64,000 nt of DNA from Flagellimonas ochracea (GCF_009903685.1 NZ_JAAABI010000005.1:120634-184633), one strand, 5' to 3'. Positions 44,329 through 53,825 are shown, counted from the first letter of the stretch. Program-made: numbers and translations. Notes: generated by a model not told the origin, from the sequence alone.

Positions 44329-45116
44329 TGGTTGAACTTAAAAGTGATGCTTCGTTGGTTCGTATATACCAGGGAGAATTGGTTGGTTTTGAAGTGGAGG
44401 GGCATCAGTTTATTCATCAAAAAGGCAGTCCCGGATGGCGGAGTTCGGACACAGAGATGTTTCCGATAATTGGCCCCGTTGACCAAGCTGGGTTCAGAGT
44501 CCAGGTGCCTCGCAATAATGCAATTCAAGACCAGCACGGTTTGTTGAGGGAATTGCCATATGTCCTAATTTCGGAGAGCCAAAACGAAGCAGTTTACGTA
44601 AAGGAGTATAGGGCAGGCACGCCTGTTGAAAATTCCAAATACCCTGAAAAATCAACAAAACAACATTTGGAATGGCCCTATGGTTTTCAATTTGAAAAAT
44701 CATTTTCCCTAAAAGAAAATCAGTTAGAAATCACCTTTAAGATTAGCGGTGAACAGGGCATGCCTTTCATGTTGGGATATCATCCTGCTTTTAAACTTCA
44801 GACGCAGCATCCGACGATTGTTACACCTACAAGAACCATCTCTCTTGACGAAGTAATAGAGGTAGGTAGTAGGGCGCTTCAAGTTGCGGATACAACTTCA
44901 ATCACACTTAAAGATAAACACCACATCACTATTCAAACAGAAGGATTTGGGCACTTCATGTGTTGGACAGAGGTAAGGAACATGGTGTGCATTGAACCTA
45001 TTACATTTTATCCCTATGCGGTGGAGCAAAGAGAAATCCACCTTGGATTTGATTGTTTAGATGGTGATCATCGTATTTTTAAGGTAGCGCTGCATCCAAA
45101 ACCTCAAAAGAGTTAA
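44328..45116 (+). CDS. Aldose 1-epimerase-family protein
   Basis: 262 residues of the galactose-mutarotase fold. Visible are WRSSDTEMFPIIGPVDQAGF, DQHGLLRELPYVLI with the conserved His, and a middle FMLGYHPAFKL with the catalytic-type His region. It interconverts alpha and beta anomers of an aldose or a sugar-phosphate relative. The first codon overlaps the stop of the peptidase gene by one base, so the two are translationally coupled, although a biochemical link is not obvious. Confidence 0.88.
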   Translation: MVELKSDASLVRIYQGELVGFEVEGHQFIHQKGSPGWRSSDTEMFPIIGPVDQAGFRVQVPRNNAIQDQHGLLRELPYVLISESQNEAVYVKEYRAGTPVENSKYPEKSTKQHLEWPYGFQFEKSFSLKENQLEITFKISGEQGMPFMLGYHPAFKLQTQHPTIVTPTRTISLDEVIEVGSRALQVADTTSITLKDKHHITIQTEGFGHFMCWTEVRNMVCIEPITFYPYAVEQREIHLGFDCLDGDHRIFKVALHPKPQKS

Positions 45117-45192
45117 AAAAATCTTAAAATAAGTTAAAAAGATCACGCATTAAATCTCTATCTTAGACTGTGGTTTATTTGAATGTAGATTG

Positions 45193-45375
45193 ATGTTCAA
45201 AAATTTTATTGAGAAAATCGGGGTAATGAATTGTATCATGCTCCTTGTAGTACTATCTATAATTATCGTTTCGGAGGTCATGTTCCTTAATGGAAAAAAA
45301 CTAGAAGCAATTTTTATTGCATTCTGGGCGCCCACCATATTGGGCTTTATGAACTACTTTAAACATAGAGAGTAA
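45193..45375 (+). CDS. Small two-helix membrane protein
   Basis: 60 residues from the ATG at 45193. Two hydrophobic helices are seen (MNCIMLLVVLSIIIVSEVMF and AIFIAFWAPTILGFMNYF) joined by a short basic loop. No family is recognised. Its stop TAA overlaps the next ATG (TAATG), so it is probably co-translated with the 31-residue ORF that follows. Confidence 0.6.
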   Translation: MFKNFIEKIGVMNCIMLLVVLSIIIVSEVMFLNGKKLEAIFIAFWAPTILGFMNYFKHRE

Positions 45376-45470
45376 TGGATTTTATTTTGGCATACTCCAT
45401 TATTGTGGGCATATTCTTTGTGGCCTGGTTTGTTTTTGTAGTTCGTATGTATAGAAAAATAAAAAGCTAG
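45375..45470 (+). CDS. Tiny single-helix membrane protein (31 aa)
   Basis: The ATG overlaps the stop of the 60-residue membrane protein. The product is one hydrophobic helix (AYSIIVGIFFVAWFVFVVRM) followed by a basic end YRKIKS, a topology typical of small membrane regulators. Its last codons overlap the end of the convergent nuclease gene by four bases. Unknown function; conservation would be needed to confirm it. Confidence 0.45.
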   Translation: MDFILAYSIIVGIFFVAWFVFVVRMYRKIKS

Positions 45471-46834
45471 GATTGTAAAGAGAAAGTCTTGGTCTTGGAG
45501 AGCATAGACTCAACAATCCGTTGGGTTTCCAATGTATTTTTTTGTGGAATGATAAAGGCCTCGATATCGTCCAAGGTAGAAATCTCCAATTGACAATCGA
45601 TAAAACCATACCCTTTATACATACCTTGGCTGATGAGCACCACGGCATTCTCATTTGGGTTCCTCCCTTTTTCTTTAATTATCCGCACCTCTTTCTCAGC
45701 CCTTTTCATGTAGGCAATGGCTGTTCTTACCTTTTCATTATAAATGGCCACGGGTTCATTTGAAGTACAGATGCCATCACAAGATTCAATTTCATGGTGT
45801 GAACAGGCCCCTTGGGTTTGCAGTAAATGACAGTATTTGGGACAAAGTGAAAACTCCTTGCATATGTTCTCCAAAAAAGTCCTACAATCCGTTGGATTGT
45901 AAAATATTTTTATCGGGTTGGGAACCGCTTTAATGATATTGTAGGCAAGATGTATAATACCGTTTCGGTCTTCATAATCAAAGATGGCATACTGTTTTGG
46001 CCCCCGTTTTTGTGCTCGGTTGTATTTGGGGAACAGTCTTTTTATTTCGGCGGATTCCATAAGTAGTGCAATCAGTTCACTTCCAGACAGTTCAAATTCA
46101 ATATATGCAGTTTCATTGCACATTTGGATCTCTTTAGTGCTTTTATCATAGAAATGCCCAAGAACCCTTTTTTTAAGATTTATGGCCTTTCCGACATAAA
46201 TAATCTCCCCTTTTTTGTTTTTGAAATAATAAATGCCCGGTTTGTGAGGAATAGCATCAAAAACCGATTTGGGCAGATGGGGAGGTAAGGTTGCCTCTTG
46301 GCTTCGTGCATTTAAAAAGGTTTTGAAAGTAATCTCGGCATTTGGAATGCCCATCAATCTTTCAAATAGTAAAACGGTGGCATGGGCATCCCCTCTGGCA
46401 CGGTGCCGGTCTATGATAGGGATGCCCACTAAAGAGCAAAGTTTGCCCAAACTATAAGAGTGTAACCCTGGAATCAGTTTTCGGGACAATCGGACCGTAC
46501 ATAATTTCTTTCTGATAAAATCTGTCCCAATTTGTCGAAACTCTTCCTTGATTACTCCGTAGTCGAAATTGACCGCGTGGGCAACAAAAACACAATTTTC
46601 TGTAAGCCGCAAAATATCCGTCGCGATTTCTGAAAAGGTTGGTGCATTGCGCACCATGTTGTCGTCAATCCCGGTTAAACCGGTTATAAAGGCTGGAATG
46701 GGACATTGTGGATTCACCAATGAAGTGAATTCTTCAATAATCTGTGCTCCATCGAACTTAAATATGGAGATTTCGGTAATTTTGTTTCCCTTTATTCCAT
46801 TTCCTGTGGTCTCTATGTCGATGATGGTGTACAA
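45467..46834 (-). CDS. DnaQ exonuclease / GIY-YIG (UvrC-like) fusion nuclease
   Basis: 455 residues. The N-terminal 175 are a DEDDh exonuclease like DNA polymerase III epsilon: IIDIETTGNGIKGNKITEIS (Exo I), AHAVNFDYGVIKEEF (Exo II) and DRHRARGDAHATVLLFERLM (Exo III). Residues of about 200-290 are a GIY-YIG endonuclease domain (HKPGIYYFKNKKGEIIYVGK) as in UvrC and Cho, followed by a Cys-rich region. Such fusions are common in Bacteroidota and are thought to act in DNA repair or processing. A strong hairpin follows the divergent side. Confidence 0.9.
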   Translation of the reverse strand: MYTIIDIETTGNGIKGNKITEISIFKFDGAQIIEEFTSLVNPQCPIPAFITGLTGIDDNMVRNAPTFSEIATDILRLTENCVFVAHAVNFDYGVIKEEFRQIGTDFIRKKLCTVRLSRKLIPGLHSYSLGKLCSLVGIPIIDRHRARGDAHATVLLFERLMGIPNAEITFKTFLNARSQEATLPPHLPKSVFDAIPHKPGIYYFKNKKGEIIYVGKAINLKKRVLGHFYDKSTKEIQMCNETAYIEFELSGSELIALLMESAEIKRLFPKYNRAQKRGPKQYAIFDYEDRNGIIHLAYNIIKAVPNPIKIFYNPTDCRTFLENICKEFSLCPKYCHLLQTQGACSHHEIESCDGICTSNEPVAIYNEKVRTAIAYMKRAEKEVRIIKEKGRNPNENAVVLISQGMYKGYGFIDCQLEISTLDDIEAFIIPQKNTLETQRIVESMLSKTKTFSLQS

Positions 46835-46876
46835 GGTAATCTTCTATAAACGACATTGAAAGTACATAGAAAGTAA

Positions 46877-46901
46877 AAGGCCGCCAAAAAATGGCGGCCT
46901 T
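46877..46901 (-). terminator. Hairpin terminator between the small ORF and nuclease gene
   Basis: A perfect 10-bp stem AAGGCCGCCA / TGGCGGCCTT with a 5-nt A loop lies in the 90-bp space between the 43-residue ORF and the DnaQ fusion gene. It is placed to end transcription of the small ORF. Confidence 0.75.
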
Positions 46902-46924
46902 AGATATTTGGTTATTTGGTTTTG

Positions 46925-47056
46925 TTAGAGTGGAATATTACGTTCCATGATGGCCATAATAAAGTAAACGGTAATTGACAAGACCAAACAACTGATGGCG
47001 GCCAATCGATTTTCAGGTGTAAATTCTTTTTTGAGTTTTTGAACTAAGACTTTCAT
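46925..47056 (-). CDS. Small membrane protein (43 aa)
   Basis: ATG at 47056, stop at 46925. A basic, amphipathic start (MKVLVQKLKKEFTPENRLAA) leads into one hydrophobic helix (ISCLVLSITVYFIMAIM), then a short polar end. A strong terminator follows immediately, which supports a real transcript. No family is recognised. The remaining region 47057-47405 shows no gene; it is AT-rich and non-coding. Confidence 0.55.
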   Translation of the reverse strand: MKVLVQKLKKEFTPENRLAAISCLVLSITVYFIMAIMERNIPL

Positions 47057-47405
47057 TGGGGTAACTTTTGACCTAAAATTGGCAAGAAACGCTACAGTCT
47101 TAAAAACCTATCGGTTAATGTAAAGAAGTTGGGTTAAACGACCTGTCACCCAATTTTTATCGAATAAAGATGCATTTAACCTATTTTTTTAAACCAGAAA
47201 ACAGCGTCTTTCATCGGATTCCCAAGGCCGCGTGAATAGCATCTGTAGTTTAATATGCCCACATAAAAAACCATACAATTTTTGCAGTTTTTGTATAATC
47301 GTCTTTCAAAATTTCTGGTTAACTTTAAAGAGTTCCCCTTCCCAAGCTTTGATTACTAGTTCAATTGACCACTGTTCTAGAACAAAACTTTTTTAAATAT
47401 GAATC

Positions 47406-48341
47406 ATGCCAGAGTCTACGGAAGAAGGATTTGATATGGGGTTTTTGGGTGATGGTGACAAGTTTAAAATTGAAACTCCCATAATCCAAGATAATCAATA
47501 CGAACTTATTGATTATACCCACTTCAGTACTTTTTTCAACCAGGACAGAAGGCTTGCGCTGTACTGTGCTTGCAACATTCCCAAACATGATCAAAGGATT
47601 GATATTGAAAGACCCAAAAAATTCAGAAAAGATACCAACAGCCTTAAAAAGGAAGAACAGGTGGGAGATGATTTCTATAAATGCAAGGAAAACGATCATC
47701 CTGTCATTAACAATAAAAATCTTTTAGATCGTGGCCATGTTATCCGAAGGGAGTATCCGCAATGGGGAACAAAGCAAAGAGCAGAAATCGCATCCAAAGA
47801 GACATTTTTTTTCACCAATATCGCTCCCCAGCATTATTTGCTCAATCAAGGCGATTGGAAAAAGCTTGAAGATTATGTTATAGACAAGGTTCAAAACAAG
47901 GTTTCGGTACTTTCAGGTTGCATTTTTCAGGAAAGTGACCCCGTGGCTGTTTATACGGGACACGAATCCAAAGAAGTCAAAAACCTCCACATTCCCCTTA
48001 AGTTTTGGAAAGTTGTTTACTATGTTAAAAATAATCAACTACACCGCATTGGATTTGTTTTGAGTCAAGAGATGGCCTTAAAAAAGCTTGATTTCATTTA
48101 CTTTCCCAGTGATAGGGTGAGAAGTAAAGCCTTTGTAAAGGACCCATTCTCCGATCTTGACGAAGATTTGATTCCCTATATCGTCGATGTGGATGCCATA
48201 GAATTTGCTGCCAGCTTAACATTTACACCGGCAATCGAGAATATAAATTCAGGCGAAACCCGAAAATCATATTTTATGAATACCGAAAACCAATCCCGAT
48301 ATGCAAGGTTTTCGTTGAATCTTTTGGAAAATCTATTATAA
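47406..48341 (+). CDS. DNA/RNA non-specific endonuclease (NucA/EndoG type), no signal peptide
   Basis: 311 residues. The beta-beta-alpha-metal nuclease motif is LLDRGHVIRREYPQWG, with the general base at His111, followed by FFFTNIAPQHYLLNQGDWKK, which supplies the Mg-binding Asn. Family members cut both DNA and RNA without sequence preference. Unlike secreted relatives this protein has no signal peptide. An N-terminal stretch of about 75 residues and a C-terminal extension of about 60 are extra. The subtilisin gene follows 17 bp later in the same direction, suggesting a joint role. Confidence 0.9.
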   Translation: MPESTEEGFDMGFLGDGDKFKIETPIIQDNQYELIDYTHFSTFFNQDRRLALYCACNIPKHDQRIDIERPKKFRKDTNSLKKEEQVGDDFYKCKENDHPVINNKNLLDRGHVIRREYPQWGTKQRAEIASKETFFFTNIAPQHYLLNQGDWKKLEDYVIDKVQNKVSVLSGCIFQESDPVAVYTGHESKEVKNLHIPLKFWKVVYYVKNNQLHRIGFVLSQEMALKKLDFIYFPSDRVRSKAFVKDPFSDLDEDLIPYIVDVDAIEFAASLTFTPAIENINSGETRKSYFMNTENQSRYARFSLNLLENLL

Positions 48342-48358
48342 CCCCTAAAAAGAGAAGT

Positions 48359-50002
48359 ATGGTAACCTATAGAATGGGCGGTAAAAATGCCAAAAAACAA
48401 AAATTGAAAGAGGCCGATGATTTGGTTGTTGTTCGATTTGAGGAGAACAAAGACTTCAATAGTATCGACTTGGGCACCAAACAAAAAACATTGATAAACA
48501 ATTTGGTGTTGGTTCATTCATTCCCTGAAGCCAATGTGAACATTTATCGATGCAATCCCTTGGGCGAGAAGTCTGCGAAACAGGTTAGAAACCAAGTTCG
48601 GAAAATGTCATCAATGGAGGAGGACATTAAATTTTCGGGGAGGGTTTTAGTGGACGATAAGGGAACCATCTCGATTTACACTGAAAATATCTTTGTTAAG
48701 TTCTTTGATGATATAAGCGAAGCGGAAAGCAAAAGGATTTTAGAAGAAAATGACTTGGTCATTAAAAAAGAGGTGGTCTACGCAAAGAATGCATTTTTTG
48801 TGGAATCGAAAAAGGCTGAGGGCAAACAAATTTTTCAAGTGGCCGAAAACTTACTGGATAAAGATGAGGTAGAGTATTGTCATCCTGAGTTGATTCGCCA
48901 GAAAAAATATAAAAATAGTATCTATCAACAGCAATGGCATCTGGAAAAGACTACGTTCATGTCCGTTTTTGTGGATGCGAGCGTTGAGGTGCGTTCTGCC
49001 TGGCAGCATACCAAGGGTGAGGGAATTGTTATTGCCGTTATTGATGATTCCGTGGACACGGACCACCCTGAATTTATATCCTCCGGAAAAATTGTAGCAC
49101 CTAAGGATATGGCTACGGGTTCGTCTGATGCAAAACCCACATTCCCTACACAAGCACATGGAACCTCATGTGCGGGTGTGGCTTGTGCCTCTGGTTTGGA
49201 TTCTGCGGCAGGAGTGGCTCCAGAATCCGTTTTGATGCCGATTAAGTTGAACGCAAATTTGGGTTCTATGCAAGAGGCAGAGGCCTTTGTTTGGGCCGTA
49301 GAAAATGGTGCGGATGTAATTTCGTGCAGTTGGGGGCCACCAGATGGCGATTGGTCGAACCCAAGTGATCCCAACCACACCAACAAAATTGATTTACCAG
49401 ATAGTACCCGTTTGGCGATTGACTATGCGGCGACCAGTGGGCGTAATGGAAAAGGCTGCATCATTACTTGGGCGGCAGGAAATGGCAGGGAAGATACTTT
49501 CTACGATGGCTATGCCAGTTACGAAAAGGTTTTGGCCATTGCAGCCTGCAATGATACAGGTAAGAGATCGGTGTACAGTGATTTTGGACAGGAGGTTTTT
49601 TGTGCATTTCCCAGTGGAGACTTTGGTTACCCATTGTTCAACCATCCAAAACCCTTAACCCCTGGGATTTGGACCACAGACGTTACGGGCCCTAGGGGAT
49701 ACAACCCTGGTGACTTTGGAACCAACCCCTTGGTTGGCGATGCAGCGGGAAATTATACAGCGACGTTTTCGGGAACTTCCAGTGCATGTCCTGGAGCAGC
49801 CGGGGTAATTGCCCTTATTTTAGCAGTAAATCCAAATCTGAATTTGGAAGAAGTCAAAGAAGTTATGCGGCAAAGTTGTGATAAAATAGATGAGGCAAAT
49901 GCGAATTATGACGCTAATGGGCATAGCATTTATTATGGCTATGGCAGAATCAATGCAAGAAAGTCGGTAGAAAATGCAAAGAACAAACTTCAGAATGTAT
50001 AG
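48359..50002 (+). CDS. S8 subtilisin-family serine peptidase, no signal peptide
   Basis: 547 residues. The catalytic triad is Asp229 in VIAVIDDSVDTDHPEF, His267 in QAHGTSCAGVACASG, and Ser474 in SGTSSACPGAAGVIAL, with the oxyanion Asn in TWAAGNGRED. The N-terminal 210 residues form a separate region (a fervidolysin-like prodomain fold is possible), so the enzyme is made inactive or regulated. No signal peptide is seen, which is unusual. It sits between the nuclease and a membrane-protein gene, with short gaps. Confidence 0.92.
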   Translation: MVTYRMGGKNAKKQKLKEADDLVVVRFEENKDFNSIDLGTKQKTLINNLVLVHSFPEANVNIYRCNPLGEKSAKQVRNQVRKMSSMEEDIKFSGRVLVDDKGTISIYTENIFVKFFDDISEAESKRILEENDLVIKKEVVYAKNAFFVESKKAEGKQIFQVAENLLDKDEVEYCHPELIRQKKYKNSIYQQQWHLEKTTFMSVFVDASVEVRSAWQHTKGEGIVIAVIDDSVDTDHPEFISSGKIVAPKDMATGSSDAKPTFPTQAHGTSCAGVACASGLDSAAGVAPESVLMPIKLNANLGSMQEAEAFVWAVENGADVISCSWGPPDGDWSNPSDPNHTNKIDLPDSTRLAIDYAATSGRNGKGCIITWAAGNGREDTFYDGYASYEKVLAIAACNDTGKRSVYSDFGQEVFCAFPSGDFGYPLFNHPKPLTPGIWTTDVTGPRGYNPGDFGTNPLVGDAAGNYTATFSGTSSACPGAAGVIALILAVNPNLNLEEVKEVMRQSCDKIDEANANYDANGHSIYYGYGRINARKSVENAKNKLQNV

Positions 50003-50029
50003 AAACAGTAAAAATTCATTTTAAATCCC

Positions 50030-50524
50030 ATGATGAAAGAAAGAAAAGCAATTATCGTTTTTTTGGCTGGAGCTTTTTTGGTCGGCTATGTTATTTTCAG
50101 CATTACCCTATTCAAGGAAGCTTTTCAAATTGTAGCCAATCCAGATTTGACCCCGAACTTGGTATTCATGAACATTACTAGTGCCCTTACCGGACTGGTT
50201 GGGGGAATCGTCGCAACAGCATTTGGCGTGCAGGTTCCTAAATCTGCTCCACCCAAGGGCGTCAACATACCCATATCCAGAAGACAGTTAAAAATGCAGA
50301 GCCTCGGCACCTATTCTTCTCCTGCCAAGGAAGACAAGCAAAAGGAGTTGTTTGGGTCCATTTATGCTTGGGCCTATATTCTAATTGGTTTGGCCTCAGT
50401 GGTTATTTGGGCCTTTCTCAGCACCAAAACAGAAAATGTCCCACAAAACGTAGCTAACATGGGGACGACCTTTTTGGGTATGGCCATTGCTATAGTTGGG
50501 GCTTGGCTTCGACCAACCGGGTAA
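50030..50524 (+). CDS. Hypothetical membrane protein
   Basis: 164 residues with four hydrophobic helices: IVFLAGAFLVGYVIFSITLF, a second around NITSALTGLVGGIVATAFGV, then IYAWAYILIGLASVVIWAFL and a Gly-rich last helix TFLGMAIAIVGAWLR. A polar loop of about 50 residues joins the two pairs. No family is recognised. It lies 27 bp after the subtilisin gene and 60 bp before the coiled-coil protein gene, making it part of the same run. Confidence 0.65.
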   Translation: MMKERKAIIVFLAGAFLVGYVIFSITLFKEAFQIVANPDLTPNLVFMNITSALTGLVGGIVATAFGVQVPKSAPPKGVNIPISRRQLKMQSLGTYSSPAKEDKQKELFGSIYAWAYILIGLASVVIWAFLSTKTENVPQNVANMGTTFLGMAIAIVGAWLRPTG

Positions 50525-50584
50525 TAAATTTGGGAGATATCGATGATAGAATTCCCTACAACATTTCAATATAAAACAGAACTA

Positions 50585-52003
50585 ATGAATAAGAACATAC
50601 TGTTTATTATCGCATTTTTTATTGCTGGTGTGGCGGTAGGGCAAGTTGAATATTATGAAGGGAACTCAGCAGATATTACGATTGATTTTTCAACCGCTAC
50701 AAAAACCATTAACCTTCCTCAAAATCTTAAAACAGGTGATTTCTTTCAAATTCGCGTGGAAAATATTAATCTTAATAGATGGAAGGTCCTTCTGAATTCC
50801 AAGGATACCACCCTTACCACTAAAATGTCCACACCAACATTTGCAGATGTTCAGTTAGATGTTATTACTGCTTTGGCATCTTCGTTGAAATCAGACACAG
50901 ATTTGAAGTTGGACACGGAAATCACTCCTGAAATTCAAACGCAATTGAAGTTTGTGATACCCCCCAGATTGGAGGATGAGCATGTTTCGGTTAAAAGTAG
51001 AGAGTTAAAGGAAAAATTACTTGCAGCTGAAAGGGACATTAATGAAAAAGTAGACCAAAACAACACTTTCACGAATGAATTAGACCAATTGAAATATAAT
51101 ATCATGAAAAAACAATTGGAAGCGGTGGATAATTCGGGATCAATTTCAATGATTTTTGACTTTGATGATGCGCTAAAGAAAATAGAATATCTACGTATTG
51201 AAATGCTGCAGTTTCAACAAAACTTAGTGAGGGAGGAAAAGAATTATTTGACATTTTCAGAGGGAAAGAAAAAGGAGATAGAAGCTGAGAAAGTATTTAA
51301 AACAATCGACAAGGATATTAAATCAAAATATGGTTCATTGAAGACAAATTCCACCAAGATGATGGAAATGGTTAAGGCGGAAAATGCAGCCGCTATGCTG
51401 AAGAGTGTTTTGTATCTAAGGGATAAAGACGAGGATTTTGTTTCTCTGCCCATTCAGTTCAAAAAAGAACTTTCGAGCGTTAGTATGTTGTTTGTTCCGA
51501 GAGATTCTTTGCTCAGGGAAGATCAAAGAGAAATTGAGTTTATCTTTCCTACTCAGAAAAAGAACTATTGGTCCATAGATGCATCTTTTTATCTGTCCAG
51601 CTTATATGATGAGAGTTATTCATCCATCACCACGATAATTTCAGAAAATGAGAGAGAAGTTCGGTTTGTGGAAGAAGATGTAACCAAAATGGAACTTGGC
51701 TTTGCCAGTTTGTTACACTATGGTTGGATTTCAGATGAGCAACGGAAGGGTATCCATATTTCATTTGGACCTGGAATCAGTATTTCAGAAAAAGTAAGAC
51801 CTCGCCTTCTTGCTGGAATTGGGGCTTCCCTGGGAAATAAACATGGGTTTTCGATAGATTTAGGGGGAATTGCAGGATTCGTTGAGGAAAAAAGTAACGC
51901 TTTTGAACTTAATGCTGTCCTAAGCGAGGTTCCCGAATCATTGACCGTTTCCAAACTTAGGTTTGGAGGTTTTTTGGCATTGGGTTACATTTTTAGATTA
52001 TAA
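50585..52003 (+). CDS. Secreted coiled-coil protein with C-terminal beta domain
   Basis: 472 residues from the ATG at 50585, which opens a signal peptide ending in VGQ; the ATG at 50543 would hide it. An N-terminal beta-rich part (ITIDFSTATKTINLPQNLKT) is followed by a long heptad-rich helical region (LKEKLLAAERDINEKVDQ, LRIEMLQFQQNLVREEKN). The C-terminal 150 residues have alternating strands ending in the aromatic FRL, as in a small outer-membrane barrel (LRFGGFLALGYIFRL). A periplasmic stalk on an outer-membrane anchor would fit. A similar plan is seen in the gene at 60169-61848. Confidence 0.6.
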   Translation: MNKNILFIIAFFIAGVAVGQVEYYEGNSADITIDFSTATKTINLPQNLKTGDFFQIRVENINLNRWKVLLNSKDTTLTTKMSTPTFADVQLDVITALASSLKSDTDLKLDTEITPEIQTQLKFVIPPRLEDEHVSVKSRELKEKLLAAERDINEKVDQNNTFTNELDQLKYNIMKKQLEAVDNSGSISMIFDFDDALKKIEYLRIEMLQFQQNLVREEKNYLTFSEGKKKEIEAEKVFKTIDKDIKSKYGSLKTNSTKMMEMVKAENAAAMLKSVLYLRDKDEDFVSLPIQFKKELSSVSMLFVPRDSLLREDQREIEFIFPTQKKNYWSIDASFYLSSLYDESYSSITTIISENEREVRFVEEDVTKMELGFASLLHYGWISDEQRKGIHISFGPGISISEKVRPRLLAGIGASLGNKHGFSIDLGGIAGFVEEKSNAFELNAVLSEVPESLTVSKLRFGGFLALGYIFRL

Positions 52004-52152
52004 ATATTTAAGATTGGCCAATACAATATTTTGTTGTTAACCCTTGTGTGTCTTGGGCTACCCGTCTGTCTTTACTAATCAATGTCCATTATTCCAATAC
52101 TTTTGTGCCAACCGTAAGATAAATAGCGATGCCGTATTAGATTCGTGAAGTT

Positions 52153-53796
52153 TCAAATGGCAACGGATTTTTTCTGTTCTCTATCTTTGAGAATTTGTAT
52201 GTAGTCCGAGATGAATAAAAAAACATCCTTAAAGGTATGGGGATTGGGCATTTCGTGTCCATTGACAAAGAAAGAAGGGGTCTGTTTTATGTCCACGCTC
52301 TTGCACCATGTCATCGAATCATGAATCAGTTTCGATATCGTTGCCGAATATTCTTTTTGCCTCATGTCGAAACCGTACTTCTTCTTCCAATCAGTAGGAC
52401 CTAGGACGTACCAGTCGGTAATTATTTCTCTAGAACCTTTGCCATAATCCTTCTGATAGCCTTCCTTTATCCATATTCGTTTTTCGTATGCGCTTAGGAT
52501 TTGTAATACCGCTTCATGCTTCTTGTTGCCTTTCTTCAGGTCGGATGTTTTCAAATGAAACCTAATTCGAATTCCAATATCTTCAGGGTGTTTGTCTAGA
52601 ATTTTATCTAAATCCTTGTGGGCCAATGCGCAGAAGTCACAAAACGGATTGCTTACGATAAGAAACTGTAAGACCCCTTTTGGATTACCGTAACAAATTT
52701 CTTTGCTCCAAATGGAATCATCAATTTTTTTGTGCAAAGGTAAAAGTGCATCAAACCACCGTGGATTTTGTCTCCATTTTCTTAGCATGATATTTTGATG
52801 AGGTATGCTTTGGTTTTGAATGATGGAGGGTTTCACCACTATCCACAGACCTGCGATCAAAAATGCTATAAAAAACCCTACAGTAGTCTGGATGCTTACA
52901 TCAAAAAGGTTGTTTGGTAACCCGAGATACATGAAATAAGCAAAAAGGTTGATAGCTTGTAACCACAGAATCAACAAAAGGCCGGAACAAAGACGGCAAA
53001 AGGATTTAAGCTTGATTTGATAGTATACAGAAACAGGTGTGATCAAAAGGCCTGGTAAGAGCGTTATGGTCAAAATGGCTATCTTTTGGTCAGTATTTAT
53101 TTCTGGAAGGAAAGAAAGAAACAATATCAGGCTCGTAAAATAAATTAGTGCCAGATCGCCAATCTTAAGAAAACGACCCAATTTACCATATTTAGAATGC
53201 AATACCTTGTCGCAGCCGGAGTGGTCTGTCTTGCAAAAAAAATCGGAAATAGTGCTTTTTAAGCCGATTTCTTTAACGACTATGAGAATAGAAATGAAAA
53301 ACCCCAATGATAAAATTCCTGAACTTATAAGTATGGTCCAATTAAAATTTACGAGCTGATTTACGAAAAGAAATACTGCCAACAAAGACAATATAATGAT
53401 ACGGAAGGTTTTGGAAACACGTTGATTTTTAAGGAGTTCATTGTGCTCAAGGTGTTCGATTTTAGAATTTTCTTCAAGAAGCAATGTTATTCCGGTCCAA
53501 CCCTCTAAGTCATTATTGTTAAATGTTCCCTTTGCTCGTTTTTTTACGATTCTGAAACCAGTTTCACCTTTTTCTGATACCACATGGATAAGCAATCTTT
53601 CCGGAAGCATTTCGTGGGGTTGGTTCCAATCCAGTTTAACGACAGTATGGTCAATACTAAATTCATCCAACAAATCAGAAAAACATATTAGAGCAGGATA
53701 GTTTGGATGGGATAGCATCCATTCCTTGATATAGCTTTTGCTTACAGAATGACCCGAAATGTCTAAGAACCTATATGCATGTTCATAAAACTCCAT
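52153..53796 (-). CDS. C39-like/VKOR/thioredoxin fusion, disulfide formation for RiPP maturation
   Basis: 547 residues, three parts. Residues of about 1-125 resemble the C39 peptidase fold (SYIKEWMLSHPNYPALICFS) but have no catalytic Cys near the start, so it may only bind the leader. Four or five membrane helices then follow, with the vitamin K epoxide reductase cysteines (CDKVLHSKYG and the CxxC in FCRLCSG). The last 180 residues are a DsbA-like thioredoxin with CxxC in NPFCDFCALAH and the cis-Pro site TPSFFVNG. This arrangement would use quinone-linked oxidation to make disulfides in the periplasm. It is divergent from the glycosyltransferase-like gene. Confidence 0.88.
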   Translation of the reverse strand: MEFYEHAYRFLDISGHSVSKSYIKEWMLSHPNYPALICFSDLLDEFSIDHTVVKLDWNQPHEMLPERLLIHVVSEKGETGFRIVKKRAKGTFNNNDLEGWTGITLLLEENSKIEHLEHNELLKNQRVSKTFRIIILSLLAVFLFVNQLVNFNWTILISSGILSLGFFISILIVVKEIGLKSTISDFFCKTDHSGCDKVLHSKYGKLGRFLKIGDLALIYFTSLILFLSFLPEINTDQKIAILTITLLPGLLITPVSVYYQIKLKSFCRLCSGLLLILWLQAINLFAYFMYLGLPNNLFDVSIQTTVGFFIAFLIAGLWIVVKPSIIQNQSIPHQNIMLRKWRQNPRWFDALLPLHKKIDDSIWSKEICYGNPKGVLQFLIVSNPFCDFCALAHKDLDKILDKHPEDIGIRIRFHLKTSDLKKGNKKHEAVLQILSAYEKRIWIKEGYQKDYGKGSREIITDWYVLGPTDWKKKYGFDMRQKEYSATISKLIHDSMTWCKSVDIKQTPSFFVNGHEMPNPHTFKDVFLFISDYIQILKDREQKKSVAI

Positions 53797-53825
53797 CTGT
53801 TCTATTATAATGTTACTATAGTATA

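Noticed and set aside
50543..50584. Upstream ATG for the coiled-coil secreted protein
   Set aside because: The ATG at 50585 exposes a proper signal peptide; the longer form would bury it.
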